Source of the DNA: Diplonema papillatum
Lineage: Eukaryota; Euglenozoa; Diplonemea; Diplonemida; Diplonemidae
DNA: 64,000 bases
Direction of reading: 5' to 3'
NCBI GenBank assembly: GCA_030068145.1
Contig: JAPJBO010000359.1
Span: forward strand, 1-64,000
Made by a program: the position numbers and the translations under genes. The notes under the pieces were generated by a model. That model was not told the origin of the DNA and made no database searches. It saw only the letters and a program-made list of their open reading frames with translations. Shown one piece after another: positions 9,973-21,222 of the stretch (positions are counted from its first letter, which is position 1; every line of letters begins with the position of its first letter).

Positions 9973-12525
9973 GACGACACCGCCTTCTTTCTGAAGACGC
10001 ATGTTGACGAGCTCTCGGGCCTGGTCGCGGGTACATGGGATTTCACGACCATGTACGACCAGCTGGGACTCGAGGAACTGCTGGAGGAAATCGCTGGTAC
10101 CATCGACGAAGCCTTTGCAGCGGAGGCCGAACGGCTCGGCGTTCGGGTTGATGAACTGGTCCTAGTACGACCGAAGAGCCAACATGGGCCGCAGAAGAAG
10201 AAACGTTGTTTTGCGTTCATGCTGTTGACGGATCTGAGCTCACAGCAGGCAGCATATTCTGCACACGACCTCAAGGCCCTCCTCGCTTTCTGCCTGGCGA
10301 ACACGTACGTACTGGTGAACGGCATCCTCATGCGGCAAATATTGGGCATCCCGATGGGCGCTAACGCCTCCCCAGACATTGCCAATCTCTTCTGCTACGC
10401 AAAGGAGAAGAGGTACATGATGAGACTCCTGGCTGAAAGGGACATCCGGCGGGCTACACTCCTCAGCATGACGCGCCGTTTTATAGATGACCTGCTCTGT
10501 TTCGGGACGAAACCCCCTCCCGAGTCCATCTACAGCATGGGGTACAAGCAGACGAATGCATGCGTAGGGGATGCGACTTTCCTTGGCATACGGATACGAC
10601 ATGAGGTCTCCGGCGCGTCTGGAAGGCGATACATGCGACTGTCGGTCTTGGACAAGGCGAAAGCCTACCCGTACCGCCCCCTCGCGTACACGTCAGTCCT
10701 GTCTACGGCCCCGTCAAACTTCGGTTCGAGCATCCTCATTGGGGCCCTCGTTCGCAACGGTAGGATCGCCAACAACATATATGATTTCAAGACCGAAATG
10801 AACAACACGGTCTTGAAACTCATGCGGCGTGGTTACCGGAAAAGCGTTTTGAAGAGTGGATTCCGCAAATGGCTCCTGGACACATACCCAGAGGCCAAAT
10901 TTGGCGAGCATTGCGGGAAGGTGCGGAGGCACTTCTTCTGGCTCATTCACGAGGTGGAACGCACTCTATCACTGCCAGAGCCGGCCGCGATGGACCTTGC
11001 GATCGAGCGCCTTCTGGCTGAAAGACCCTTCGTGAAATACAATGGCCGCCCCCAACCTGTCCCGGAAGCTGAAGATGACGCCCCCCGATCACCGCCCACC
11101 GAAGCACCGACCCGACAGGCTGACACGACCGCCCCCCGTGAGTCCACGCGGAAAGGCCACAAGCGAAAGGCTGAAGAGGACGAACAACGGGCTTCAAAGC
11201 GACGCCGCTCGAATGTCCACAAACCGGTTCTAACAGTTGCCCCTCCATCCACGTGCTACCGATCAGACGTTTGTACACACCCGCCTTCCGTGAGGCATGA
11301 TCCGACGCTGTTTGGCCCCGCCGGCCTCCCGAATCTGGGGAACACGTGCTTCTTTGGTGCGGTGCTGCAGCTCCTGCTACGGGTTGGGCCGATCAGAGAG
11401 ATGTACTGGAGCCTTGCGCAGGACCTCCCCAACTGCCGTGGATTTCTCGGGGACTTCCTGGCTTACTTTGCCATGCTGTCAAGCTCTCGCGACAGTGGTG
11501 ACCAGCGTAGCCGGGATTGTCGGAGAATGGGTGTCCAAGCCATCCTGAGCATGTTCGCAAACTTCTGCGATGCACGGCAGCACGATGCGCACGAAGCTCT
11601 GGTAGCGATACTCAGCGCGACTAGTGCGACGCTGGGTCCGGACGAAACGGGGACCCCCTGCCCGGGCTACCAACTCTTCGTAACATGCTTGGAGAACGGC
11701 TGGACCAGCTCAGTACGATGCAGTGCATGTGGACGCACTTCTTCCAGCAGTCAGGTAATGCAATGTTTGCAAATTCCTTGCGGAAGGAAGCTGGAAGACT
11801 CTCTCCACGTGCACGGGTTTGTGAATCCGGAGAGAGTATGCGACTGCAAGGCTGTAGGTACGGTGGTTGAAAGCATGGATCTCCGTCTGACAGCTGAATG
11901 TGTTCTGATGCAGTTTGGCATCTACACGAGAAACGGTGCCAGGCGCCAGAATGACGTGAAACTGCCCCCCTTCTTCGGACCGCCGGACCATCTGCTACGC
12001 CTCGCGGCCGTCGTGGTGCACATGGGGGAGGATACGGCTAGCGGGCACTACGTCACGTACGTTGCGCAAGACACGGGGTGGATCCTCTTCGACGACCTGC
12101 ACGTCACCTCTGTCGACGACATTCCGTGGGGTGACGTTTACCTCGCGGCCTTTGTCCGGATCCCCCGGAATGCCCACGACATGACTGTCCGTGCCCCGTC
12201 ACCCTCCATGGTGCTTCCCACTCAGGATCGGCTACCCGACTTGCCTGCACCCCCAGGTTCAGCCGGTAATTTGATGAGCCGGCAGTCGGAAGGATCACCT
12301 GACTCCTTCTGCCCCTTTGGTAATTCGCCACCCTGCCCGCCCTTGCCGGACTCCCAATGTCTGACACCGCATGGTCAGTTGTTTGAACAGCAGTTAACAG
12401 GTTCCCCGGTGCTGCGATGTCAACACTGCTCCGTCGAATGCACGAAGGATGGCCAGACGTTCCAAGGTCTGAGGGGACTCCGCGCGCATGAGAGACGTTG
12501 CCACCTCGCGGGTGTGAGATTCTGA
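9919..12525 (+). CDS. Reverse transcriptase-USP protease fusion (retroelement)
   Basis: An 868-codon uninterrupted ORF. Residues 20-350 resemble a reverse transcriptase: motif A-like WDFTTMY (Asp41), GIPMGANASPDIAN (143-156) and the catalytic FIDD (Asp190-Asp191), in the style of Penelope-like RTs. Residues about 415-432 form a basic, nuclear-signal-like linker. Residues 468-747 form a USP (C19) ubiquitin protease with the Cys box NLGNTC (Cys477), QHDAHEA (554-560), a zinc-binding finger (Cys601, Cys604, Cys641, Cys643) and the His box GHY (His710) with FDD (724-726). A C2H2-type finger ends the protein (Cys834, Cys837, His857, His862). The N-terminal RT fingers are missing, and the first 18 residues come from a MITE end, so the true start is probably an upstream exon. 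The intact catalytic motifs suggest recent activity. The combination is unfamiliar to me. Confidence 0.75.
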   Translation: MPLLFSVPLCIRPPPPPPDDTAFFLKTHVDELSGLVAGTWDFTTMYDQLGLEELLEEIAGTIDEAFAAEAERLGVRVDELVLVRPKSQHGPQKKKRCFAFMLLTDLSSQQAAYSAHDLKALLAFCLANTYVLVNGILMRQILGIPMGANASPDIANLFCYAKEKRYMMRLLAERDIRRATLLSMTRRFIDDLLCFGTKPPPESIYSMGYKQTNACVGDATFLGIRIRHEVSGASGRRYMRLSVLDKAKAYPYRPLAYTSVLSTAPSNFGSSILIGALVRNGRIANNIYDFKTEMNNTVLKLMRRGYRKSVLKSGFRKWLLDTYPEAKFGEHCGKVRRHFFWLIHEVERTLSLPEPAAMDLAIERLLAERPFVKYNGRPQPVPEAEDDAPRSPPTEAPTRQADTTAPRESTRKGHKRKAEEDEQRASKRRRSNVHKPVLTVAPPSTCYRSDVCTHPPSVRHDPTLFGPAGLPNLGNTCFFGAVLQLLLRVGPIREMYWSLAQDLPNCRGFLGDFLAYFAMLSSSRDSGDQRSRDCRRMGVQAILSMFANFCDARQHDAHEALVAILSATSATLGPDETGTPCPGYQLFVTCLENGWTSSVRCSACGRTSSSSQVMQCLQIPCGRKLEDSLHVHGFVNPERVCDCKAVGTVVESMDLRLTAECVLMQFGIYTRNGARRQNDVKLPPFFGPPDHLLRLAAVVVHMGEDTASGHYVTYVAQDTGWILFDDLHVTSVDDIPWGDVYLAAFVRIPRNAHDMTVRAPSPSMVLPTQDRLPDLPAPPGSAGNLMSRQSEGSPDSFCPFGNSPPCPPLPDSQCLTPHGQLFEQQLTGSPVLRCQHCSVECTKDGQTFQGLRGLRAHERRCHLAGVRF

Positions 12526-13241
12526 TCCGCGTCGTTTGAGCCTCATCGGATTCTTGATTGCTGGCTGGTCTATATTTCACTCCGCACCCGTTTACCCTGA
12601 CTAACGGGAAAAACTCGAAGTGTCTGTACGAGTGAACGCACACTAACATGAGAGGATGAAGGCACGTATATGCCGCCTGGCCCTGTGCTAGGCGTAGTTT
12701 GAGGTTGTACTTATTTCCGAACAACCTACCACGAGCTTATCCACCCACACCCCCATTTTTCCCCTTTCTTTTTATTTACTTTTTCCCGCCCGATGTCGCT
12801 GATGACTAACGGACCGTCGGACCCGTCCCAACGGGGGTGCTTATGGAAGCTGCAATGAAGGCTTAGACCGGTACGGGCTACATGGCAACCCCTGCTCAAC
12901 ATGTAGAACGTGGGGGGCCCTTGATCACATTCATTACGGGTGTGGTCGTGGTGTCGGTCGCAATAGTCGCTTTGCTAGCCAAAGAGAGAGATAGAGAGAA
13001 AAAGAGCGCCAGAGAGAAAAGAAAAGATAACGTTATCTTCCGGAAAAGAAGGGTTACGCGAACCCCCGAAAAAATAATTACCCCCCAAAAAAAATATACA
13101 GAAAAAAAGAAAAACACAAACCGACGGTGACCCCCAAAACCTTTTTCAACCTTTCCAACACCCTTCAAGCTAAACCAATACAACCCCCCCCCCCCCCCCC
13201 CAAAAAAAAAAAAAACATTAAACTAAGTTTTTCCGCCCGGG
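12526..13241. other. Downstream flank, C-run/A-run tract
   Basis: No gene seen. A run of about 20 C followed by about 15 A lies at 13181-13215. A similar C-then-A tract is at 51860-51891. The region may include the 3' end of the RT-USP element, but its terminus cannot be placed. Confidence 0.4.
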
Positions 13242-16200
13242 ACCCCGTAGGCATAGTGGTCAAACGATTCGCATGCGATAATAATTATCGTATTATCGCA
13301 CAAAATTATCGCATATAATCGGCATGCGATAATGTGCGATAATCCATAATACTCTATTTGTACAGAAGATGTACCCCTGTAGGGGCGGGTTCCGGGAAAG
13401 TCTTAAAGTCTTGTGACTTTCTCTGGGGTCTGTAGCAAGAGTGCTATGAGAACCTGTCCTTTTTGGCTACCACATCCAGATTCCGTTGCCGCCCCATCGA
13501 TCGTGCCAGCTGATATGAAGTTGTCCAGATGCTCCGCAGACGCAAGAAGCACATGGGGGTCTCCAGAAGACAGGTGTCATTCTGGAACTTGACAAACAGC
13601 CGAAACAAGACCAACCACGACTTGTGTACGAGGGAAGACCATGTTCGGCGAGCCCAGTGAAACAGCCGGAACCAGACAAAAGCCCCGCGTGAGAGATGTC
13701 TACGCACCGGCACCAGAACGACTGAAGCGTTGCTGACACGGGAGCCTCAGCCTCCCCGGGAAGTGGCGACAAGGTGTATGCTCTTGACGCTGCCTGGATA
13801 CGCCACAAGGAGGACGAAACTGATGTTAAACGGCATAGAAGCCAAGGACCGCTGGAACGACGCCAAACCCGTGTATCCGCAGGACGTACCCTTCGCTCAA
13901 TCCCATCAAGGCCGTGCAGTCGCAAAGAAGAAGAGAGCCCACAGCGCTACAATGCGGCGATCCCCCGCGAGGAGCTCACCCCCCAGCCAGAGATTGACAT
14001 TGCAAGAGGCATCTGTCTGTCGTCGGGTTGCTGACGATGGTCTCGGCCATGAGTAGGGTACGGAAGTGGGTGCGACGTCATGCTGTGTCAGGGGGTGCCC
14101 TACCAGTGCAAGGGTTGTTTCGGTGGACGACTCCCGGATGAAGCAGGAGAAAATACAAGGAACTGTGAGAGCTTGATAGACACCCACAACGTCACGGCAC
14201 GGCCTACGGCGGCGGCCAATGCCTTGATGAGAAACTTCAATTTCCATTGGGTGAAGGGTCCGTCCTGCGGATGCAAAACGTGGGTGGTGAATCCCGGCAT
14301 TGTGGCGTACCCAGGCAGCATACACCTTGTCGCCACTTCCCGGGAAAGGTTGAGGCTCCCGTGTCGGCAAAGCTTAAGTCGTTGATGAAGACGATGAAAG
14401 CTTGCACGTTTGAAGACGATGAGAGCTTGCACGTTTGTCGACAAAGAAGGGATCGAGCCATCGCAGTTGTCAAGTTAGGTGACACTGGTAGTGGTCGGAT
14501 GTCAGTTGTCGAAGCGTCACGGTAGCATGGCGCGAGTGAGAAGGGCTCACGACGAGCACCGCGGACTCGTTTTCTCACTTTCTGCGCCCGTCAAGCCATC
14601 CTGCCTCGTCGCTCCGGGTCCCCCAAAGGATTCTGCGATAATATGCGATAATACGCGACAATCGTGCGATAATGCGAGTGAAAATGCGATAATCGGCGCC
14701 AAAATCCCAAATGCGATAATATGCGATAATCCACCTGGTACGGGCTCCTGGTAAGTTCCCCGAAACTCCCCGATACTCAGCCCGGTTTTTGTGGGAAAAA
14801 GTGGGGCTGCCGGTGGGTGGGCAGGTGAACAGGTGGGTAGTTGGGTAGACGGGTGGGTGGATGGGCGGGCAAGTGGGTGAGGTGTGCAGGTAGGTGTGCT
14901 AGTGTGCTTCGGACGCGGCTCTCTTGAGCCGTCCGTGTTCCTCCTCCTCCGATCCTCTTCCTTGGCCACCTCGACAGCTCGCAGGGCGTTTCTTAACACC
15001 GCGCGATAGAACTCGGATGCATCTACCAACTGTAGCTTGGACTCCTAGGCAGTTGTTGAGGCATACCCTGCAGCCTGCGGATTCGGAGGGCCTGAAGGCG
15101 AACCAGCAGTTGCTGGAAAACCTGCAGGACCTGCCTTTGAGTCCTTGGACACAGGGAGGAGTCTGGAACAGGAAGCGTCTTGTGCGTGAGCTCAGATTCA
15201 ACCATCATCTGACTCCTGTTTGCGGTTGGTACCACGAGTTTGCCATCCTTATGTCAAACTCTTCAATTCCAAGAAGTATTCGCGCCCGCCATCTCCCGAT
15301 GACCTTCCCACTTCTGACCACGCTGCAGCAGTCAGTAAACCGGGCAGACCCAGTCGTCCCCCATCTGGTCCCGAACGACGAGCACCGCTCCTGCACCCGA
15401 GTTTAGCCTTCGATGATTGGAAGCCGTATCGGAAAGTGAGTCAACCCATCCCGGCATTCTGAATACGTGCACCCAGTGTCCACTTCGGAGTCCACATTCC
15501 CTTCACTTATATGAAAAGTTGTAGAGTACGGGAGGAACCGGAAATCTCCGGAAAGATGGTACCCGCATTCCAACTCGTCTCGACCGTAACTGCCCCTGGT
15601 CCTGGTGGTTAGGGTTAGCATGCAAAGAGCCTGTGGCGATAATCTGCATCTGCTCTCTTTCGTGACCTCTTCGTGCTACCCCTCTTCGTCACTGGCACTT
15701 TATCTTGCACCTCTGCCCGCCGCGGAGTGCACGTCTCTGTCTTCGATGATGGCGAATCCTTACGCCGCCGCTTCGTTGCCAGCGGCCGTCCTAGTGTCGT
15801 CGCCTTCTGCGGCGTTCTCGATGGCGGTGTCGGCGCCGGCATCCGCCGCTTCCCTTGTGGCGCTTTGGGCCGATGGTCGCAGCTTGCGTCTCGACTTCGG
15901 CGTCGCTTCGGGCGTCCCCGGGGGCGAAGGCCCGCGCTTCTGTCTCGACTCCGCACATCGGCATATCGTGCTGCAGGCAACCGTGGTAGCGGCCTGGGCA
16001 CGCCTACCTCCATGCGCTGGGTCTCCGCCGCCCACTAAATTTACCCTTTCTGCCCCTTCTTGCCGGAGATGCCGTCTTCGAAGGCCTCCCACCAGCACGT
16101 CCAATCCTACGGCCATCCCCCAGACCTCATCATTGAAGGCGTGCCCGTTCGTCCCAGCTGCGACTCGAGCACGAGCATCGTCTCTGTACCCGCACGACCT

Positions 16201-16511
16201 CTGGTGGAACGGTTCCTGCTCCCCTTGCCGCGGATCCTGTCGCTACCTGTGTCAGACCGTGTCAACCTGTACCTCCCAGTCTGTCCTTCCTTCGCAGCCT
16301 CTATCTTCGTCTTCGGGGCATAGCCAAACACGGGACCGCTTTTCGCAAGGTAGGGCCACAATAGCGTAGCCCCTCCCCGCCTTCGCCAAGGCCGGCTGCA
16401 GGGCACAAAGGAAATACCCCGAAACTCCCCGAATTTTCCCGAACTCCCCGATACTCCCCGATATTTTTGTCTGGACCAGGTGGATAATGCGAATCGTTTG
16501 ACCATGATGCC
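13242..16511. mobile_element. 3.3-kb TIR-bounded element, possibly composite
   Basis: The left end TAGGCATAGTGGTCAAACGA and the inverted right end TAGGCATCATGGTCAAACGA continue as TTCGCAT, about 30 bp with three mismatches. GCGATAAT repeats sit inside the left end (13269-13345) and at 14635-14740, suggesting nested units. An internal inverted duplication pairs 13724-13930 with 14170-14390. CCCCGAAACTCCCCGATACT-type repeats lie at 14757-14782 and near the right end (16418-16465). No transposase is recognised and no target-site duplication is evident. Confidence 0.5.
15615..16013 (-). CDS. Basic low-complexity ORF, possible LINE tail
   Basis: A 132-codon frame rich in Arg, Lys, Pro and Ser, much like the basic C-terminal tails of the LINE ORF2 proteins here. 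Its last codons and the following bases (GATGCAGATTATCGCCACAG, then TCTTTGCAT) also follow the basic ORF that ends at 37703, so both look like the same 3' end of a LINE-type family. There is no catalytic domain. The start is uncertain, and it may be noncoding remnant. Confidence 0.3.
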   Translation of the reverse strand: MEVGVPRPLPRLPAARYADVRSRDRSAGLRPRGRPKRRRSRDASCDHRPKAPQGKRRMPAPTPPSRTPQKATTLGRPLATKRRRKDSPSSKTETCTPRRAEVQDKVPVTKRGSTKRSRKRADADYRHRLFAC

Positions 16512-17148
16512 TAGGGCAGTGATGCTAGGATACGTGGGTTTTCGAGAATCAGGATACGTATCCTACCTGGATACGTGCCCGCAAAACTGTCGGGTTAGCC
16601 TTACTACAAGGCTGCATACAAAGTTCAAACTATGACTGCCACTAGTTAACTGCTCAACCTTTGTCTCATTGACTCGTGACCAGCACCCCGGTTCAAACAG
16701 CTCTGTTTCGCGGCATGCGGACCTCTTGTACAAGAAAATGAGAAAAACATAAGCAGCATTTGCCATCAGCCCCGGGAACCGCTCGGGCTTCTGCGCATAG
16801 CTGCGGAGGCCAGGCCCACACCAAAATGTGCACACGAATACGCGAAGCAGAAGACACTGAACTGAATTTCACAAGATTTTCACTGAACAAGTTTCTGTTT
16901 CCCGCCGTCCGTGACCACGGTGACGGCCTGCTTCGGGGGCTGGCTTTCCGTCTGGCTTCGCCGCCGGCTTGGCGGCGGACATTTGCGCTGCCTTTTCGTT
17001 TGCACCTGGGCTTAAGTGTATTTTGATGACCTCCTGCTGCACGTATTACTCACCACCCTTACTGTCTGTACACCACGTATCCAACACGTATTCTTGCATG
17101 TTTGGAAGAAATATGATGTCTCGTTCGGTGACCAAATCATGTGCACAG
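16512..17148. other. Intergenic, nothing recognised
   Basis: A short palindrome with GGATACGTATCC sits near 16553, flanked by further GGATACGT motifs. The rest has no recognisable gene. Confidence 0.4.
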
Positions 17149-17425
17149 GTACCTTCACGCGGACATCCAGAGACGCGAAGAGCTCATCGATAAGCTTGAC
17201 GGGGAGCTCACGAAGGAGACGAAGGCTCGCCAAGAGCTGCAGAAGAGGGTCGACAACTTCAACGAAACGTCAGCAGTCGAGCGCGCAGCGGCGTTGGTAG
17301 ACGTTGAGAAGGCGTACGAAGAGAAGATCAAGCAACTCAAGCAGGACAACGACCACAGAATCACCCAGCTGAAGGAGATCGCTTTGCAAGCCGACGCAGA
17401 GGCTTCGGAGCGGACAAAGGAGAAG
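17149..17425 (+). CDS. Putative coiled-coil exon, unknown gene
   Basis: A 92-codon open segment bounded by a GTGCACAG acceptor (ending 17148) and a GAGAAG|GTCCGC donor (after 17425). The translation is a near-continuous heptad pattern (for example RREELIDKLDGELTKE and KIKQLKQDNDHRITQLKE), typical of a cytoskeletal or axonemal rod. Composition and phases (2 in, 0 out) match the smaller exon at 4567-4699. Shortly after the donor comes the poly-C tract into which the next transposon is inserted, so the downstream intron carries mobile DNA. Family unknown. Confidence 0.45.
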
Positions 17426-19008
17426 GTCCGCCCCCCCCCAGGGGTGGCCCTAAGCGGCCAGATTGCGGAGTCGTTGGCAGAATCTGACCTGACCCCCCCC
17501 CCCCCCCCCCCCCCTTACACGGTTACACACGTGTGCAGTAGTAAACTTGTAAAATGACCCTTTTACTAGTAAATTAACTAGTAAAAACTTTTACTAGTAA
17601 AATTTACACTTTTACTAGTAAAATTTACAAGTGCACTAGTAAATTTTACTAGTGCACTTGTAAATTTTACTAGTGCACTAGTAAAAATTACAAGTGAATT
17701 CAGGTGTTTTTCAGTCCAAAACAGTGATTTATAGGGGGTTTTGCGTGAAAAATTGCGAGATCGAAAACTGGGGAGGTTTGGTCGATGTGCACTACCCCTC
17801 GGACTGAGTTGGGCAGGGTTGTTGGGGGCCTTGATGGGAATCATCTCCCCTGATAGACAGCGGCGCCGTTGAAAAAGGATGAGAGGAGCAGCGCGCACCC
17901 AACTGGAACTGTACGCACTGTCCAGCCCCTTTACCCTGAGACTTTTGTTGAGCTAGTTGACAGCTGCCGAGGAAAAGCGTCTACAAAATGAGAAGAAACG
18001 GAGGCAAGAGAGACGCACTGTGAGTGGTGTCGTGCCAAATTCACAACAGTGAAACACACTCTACAATAGCGACGTGAGCGGGGAGCGGGGAACCCTGGGC
18101 AGAAGCGGCCGCCTGACTGTTGCGAATACTTCCAGTCGGTCCGAGCATGCCTACCATTTCCCGACACGCTTCGGCACGGAGGCTTTGCCCAAGCAGGGAT
18201 CTTGACATTGTTGTTGCCGCAGTGAGGAGTTCCACACAGCCCATCAATGTAACACTCGGGCTCGACCATAATAGTCAGAATTTGTGAGGTTTCGTAAACA
18301 TGAAAAAGCGGACGAGGCAGCAGGAAGAGTGCTGAACGGACGAAGCGTCTTTGATGTGGATCAATATGTATGCGCCCAAGATGCCGCCGGCCTAGTGCAG
18401 ATGGAAGAGATCGGCAGGTTTGCACGGGGGACCCTCGAGCATCAGAGAGCGACTAAACGCGCCACAGAGCAGCATCAACGGCAAGACGCTGCACCAACTC
18501 CGGAGGTCCAGCGGAGCAGTGCGCTAGTGAGGCAATCGATTCTACAAAACGGCACAACGGAGATATGTGTTTTAGGAGGGTGCAACGAAAAGGCCACCTC
18601 TCAACACATTCTGACAGGGGGCGACACAGCGCACCTTAGATGGTTTCAGCCGGAGGCGGACCAAAGGCCGGTGTTCGGGCACCCACCCGAATGCAGGCCC
18701 TGGACGCCTATGCGAAGGGAACCACGCGGTAATCCGGAGAGTGGCTCTACGCGTTGCCCGGGAGACAAGTGCGCTGAATGGGCAACATGGGCCCTACAAG
18801 CATACACCCCAATAATCAACGACAATAAAATGAAGCAGTAGGCACACCGCGTTCGTTCCCAACACCCCGACCCGACCAAGCAACCACCAAACCCCAAGAA
18901 GTACTAATCTCACGGCAACAGCCCAAACAACTTCCCCTAGCACCCTCGTGTGACAAGAATCCTCCAGTCCTCGAAACCCCCCGTGGATCTTCCATACCAT
19001 AAGCAGAA

Positions 19009-19118
19009 GAAAGTTGGACCGGAAATATGTTGGACCGAAAATATGTTGGACCGGACAAAGGTTGGACCGCGGACGACCAAAACAATTGGACCATTTTGTC
19101 CGGTCCAACATATTTCCG
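19009..19118. repeat. GTTGGACC foldback repeat, copy 1
   Basis: AAGTTGGACCGGAAATATG at the left is inverted as ATATTTCCG after GGTCCAAC at the right, giving a hairpin-forming unit of about 110 bp with extra internal GTTGGACC blocks. Confidence 0.6.
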
Positions 19119-19578
19119 CCCAGGCACGTATCCACTTAGGCGGGGTTGGGTCGATGGGCATGAGGTAAAAAAATGTCCCGTGACAAATGGGTAGTCAGGC
19201 GCGAGAGATGCGTGGGTTTCTTCTTGAGCGTACTAAGATCGTCGTTTATTGGCGGCTCATACTTTTTCCTTCACGGTCAGCCAACCTCGAGCCTCCTCGT
19301 TTGCACTCTGCATTTTTGCGTTTGCACTCTACCAAAGCAATGGGACAGACGGTGGACGCATCTTGGTCCACCCTCGGCACTGACCAACCGCAACCGGTCG
19401 CGATCAAACATCCTTCCACGCAAGGAAGATCTTGTGATTCCACCACAGGACCATGGCCAGTGCAACTCAGCGGGTTACGCAGCGCCGCGCAGTGTTCGGG
19501 AACTCCTGGCGGCGGACCCATGCGCGACTACGGAGTGGAGCGAGTGCTGGCCAGCCGCAAAACTGCACGAAGCCCCCG

Positions 19579-19662
19579 AAAAAAGTTGGCCGGACAAAAG
19601 TTGGACCACCAGAGCCCAAAATAGGTGAGTTGGACCATTTTGTCCGGTCCAACTTATTTCCG
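19579..19662. repeat. GTTGGACC foldback repeat, copy 2
   Basis: Second copy of the same foldback. The right half (TTGGACCATTTTGTCCGGTC, then CAAC.TATTTCCG) is nearly identical to that at 19086-19118. The left half is shorter. Confidence 0.6.
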
Positions 19663-20419
19663 TTTACGGTGTTTGCCTTTCAGAGTTGACCGCACTGTTG
19701 CCCACGACTCAGTCCAAAAAATGGATGCCAAGCCTGTCCGGCATAAGACGCACGCAGGCAGAGATATTCGTAACCTCCTGGGCCAAACGCAAGATACCAG
19801 AGCGTCTTTTGCCGTGCAACTCTATTTCTGGTACCAGGACGTACCTCACGACTCTGCTCTGAGAGGACAAGGACGCCTCCTCCCTCGCGCTCCGTCTGTT
19901 CCGATGTTATTGTCCCGTGTTCCCACCGCATCGAGCCAAAGGGGGGTCGTGTTCGAGTGTTCACGTTTGCCTTGGAGTGGGGGAAACCTGGATTGACGCG
20001 GTCTGCCTAAGCGCGGGGCTCTCAAGCACTGCGTTGACACTTTGCTATGCTCTCCCAGCCCCATTTTGATGAGTTAGGTGAAAAAGAAGCCGGTTCTTCT
20101 GAATGTGTGCTTCACTTGCCACAGTTTCTTCTTGTTTTACCCCAAAACACCTGCCAAAACACCTGAAATCACTTGTAAATTTTACTAGTGCACTTGTAAA
20201 TTTTACAAGTGCACTTGTAAAATTTACTAGTGGCACTTGTAAACCATTTTCACTTGTAAAACCACTAGTAAATTTACTAGTGAAAGCCTTTACTACTGCA
20301 CCGTGTACCCCCCCCCCCCCCCCCCCCCCCCCCACACCTTTGAAATCGTTTGTCCTTTCCCGGGCGTTCTTATTTGTCTGCGTTGATCAGTGTGCGCGCT
20401 ATCTGCCGGCTTGCCAGCC

Positions 20420-21222
20420 GAATCATTTTGAGCCGCACTAGTTAGGTGGAGCTGCCCCGCCTGGCTTGACAAGAGCGGTCTGATCGACAGACCTTCTAAA
20501 TCAGCCGGCCGATTCATTTCGAGCCGCATTAGTTAGGTGAGGCTGCCCCGCCTTGACAAGAGCGGTCTGATCGACAGACCTTCTAAATCAGCCGGCCAAT
20601 TCATTTCGAGCCGTGAGGCTGCCCTGCCTTGACAAGAGCGGTCTGATCGACAGACCTTCTAAATCAGCCGGCCGATTCATTTCGAGCCGCATTAGTTAGG
20701 TGAGGCTGCCCCGCCTGGCTTGACAAGAGCGGTCTGATCGGCAGACCTTCTAAATCAGCCGGCCGATTCATTTCGAGCCGCATTAGTTAGGTGAGGCTGC
20801 CCCGCCTGGCTTGACAAGAGCGGTCTGATCGGCAGACCTTCTAAATCAGCCGGCCGATTCATTTCGAGCCGCATTAGTTAGGTGAGGCTGCCCCGCCTGG
20901 CTTGACAAGAGCGGTCTGATCGGCAGACCTTCTAAATCAGCCGGCCGATTCATTTCGAGCCGCATTAGTTAGGTGAGGCTGCCCCGCCTGGCTTGACAAG
21001 AGCGGTCTGATCGGCAGACCTTCTAAATCAGCCGGCCGATTCATTTCGAGCCGCATTAGTTAGGTGAGGCTGCCCCGCCTGGCTTGACAAGAGCGGTCTG
21101 ATCGGCAGACCTTCTAAATCAGCCGGCCGATTCATTTCGAGCCGCAATAGTTAGGTGAGGCTGCCCCGCCTGGCTTGACAAGAGCGGTCTGATCGGCAGA
21201 CCTTCTAAATCAGCCGGCCGAC
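20420..21222. repeat. 91-bp satellite array, about nine units
   Basis: Units repeat every 91 bp (for example TTAGGTGAGGCTGCC at 20696, 20787 and 20878). The last six or so are nearly identical. The first ones are shorter or diverged. Each contains the inverted repeat GGTCTGATCGGCAGACC, able to form a hairpin. There is no coding frame. Confidence 0.9.

Larger units (their letters stand above)
17515..20307. mobile_element. 2.8-kb TIR element inserted in a poly-C tract
   Basis: Long inverted ends (about 165-200 bp) are made of TTTACTAGTG and TTTACAAGTG repeats. They begin with TACACGGT and GCAGTAGTAAA and close with AATTCAGGTGTTTT or its variant. Both outer flanks are C-runs on the plus strand (17493-17514 and 20308-20333), as expected if the target site was itself poly-C. 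The interior has unassigned ORFs (for example minus-strand 17931-18425) and two GTTGGACC foldbacks. No transposase motif could be confirmed. Confidence 0.65.

Noticed and set aside
17931-18425. Minus-strand ORF in the poly-C element as a piggyBac-type transposase C-terminus
   Set aside because: A few Cys residues (RYCRVC) are suggestive, but spacing does not fit the family and no catalytic region is present.
20420-21222. Possible CRISPR array (regular repeats)
   Set aside because: The 91-bp units abut without unique spacers, and the DNA is eukaryotic.
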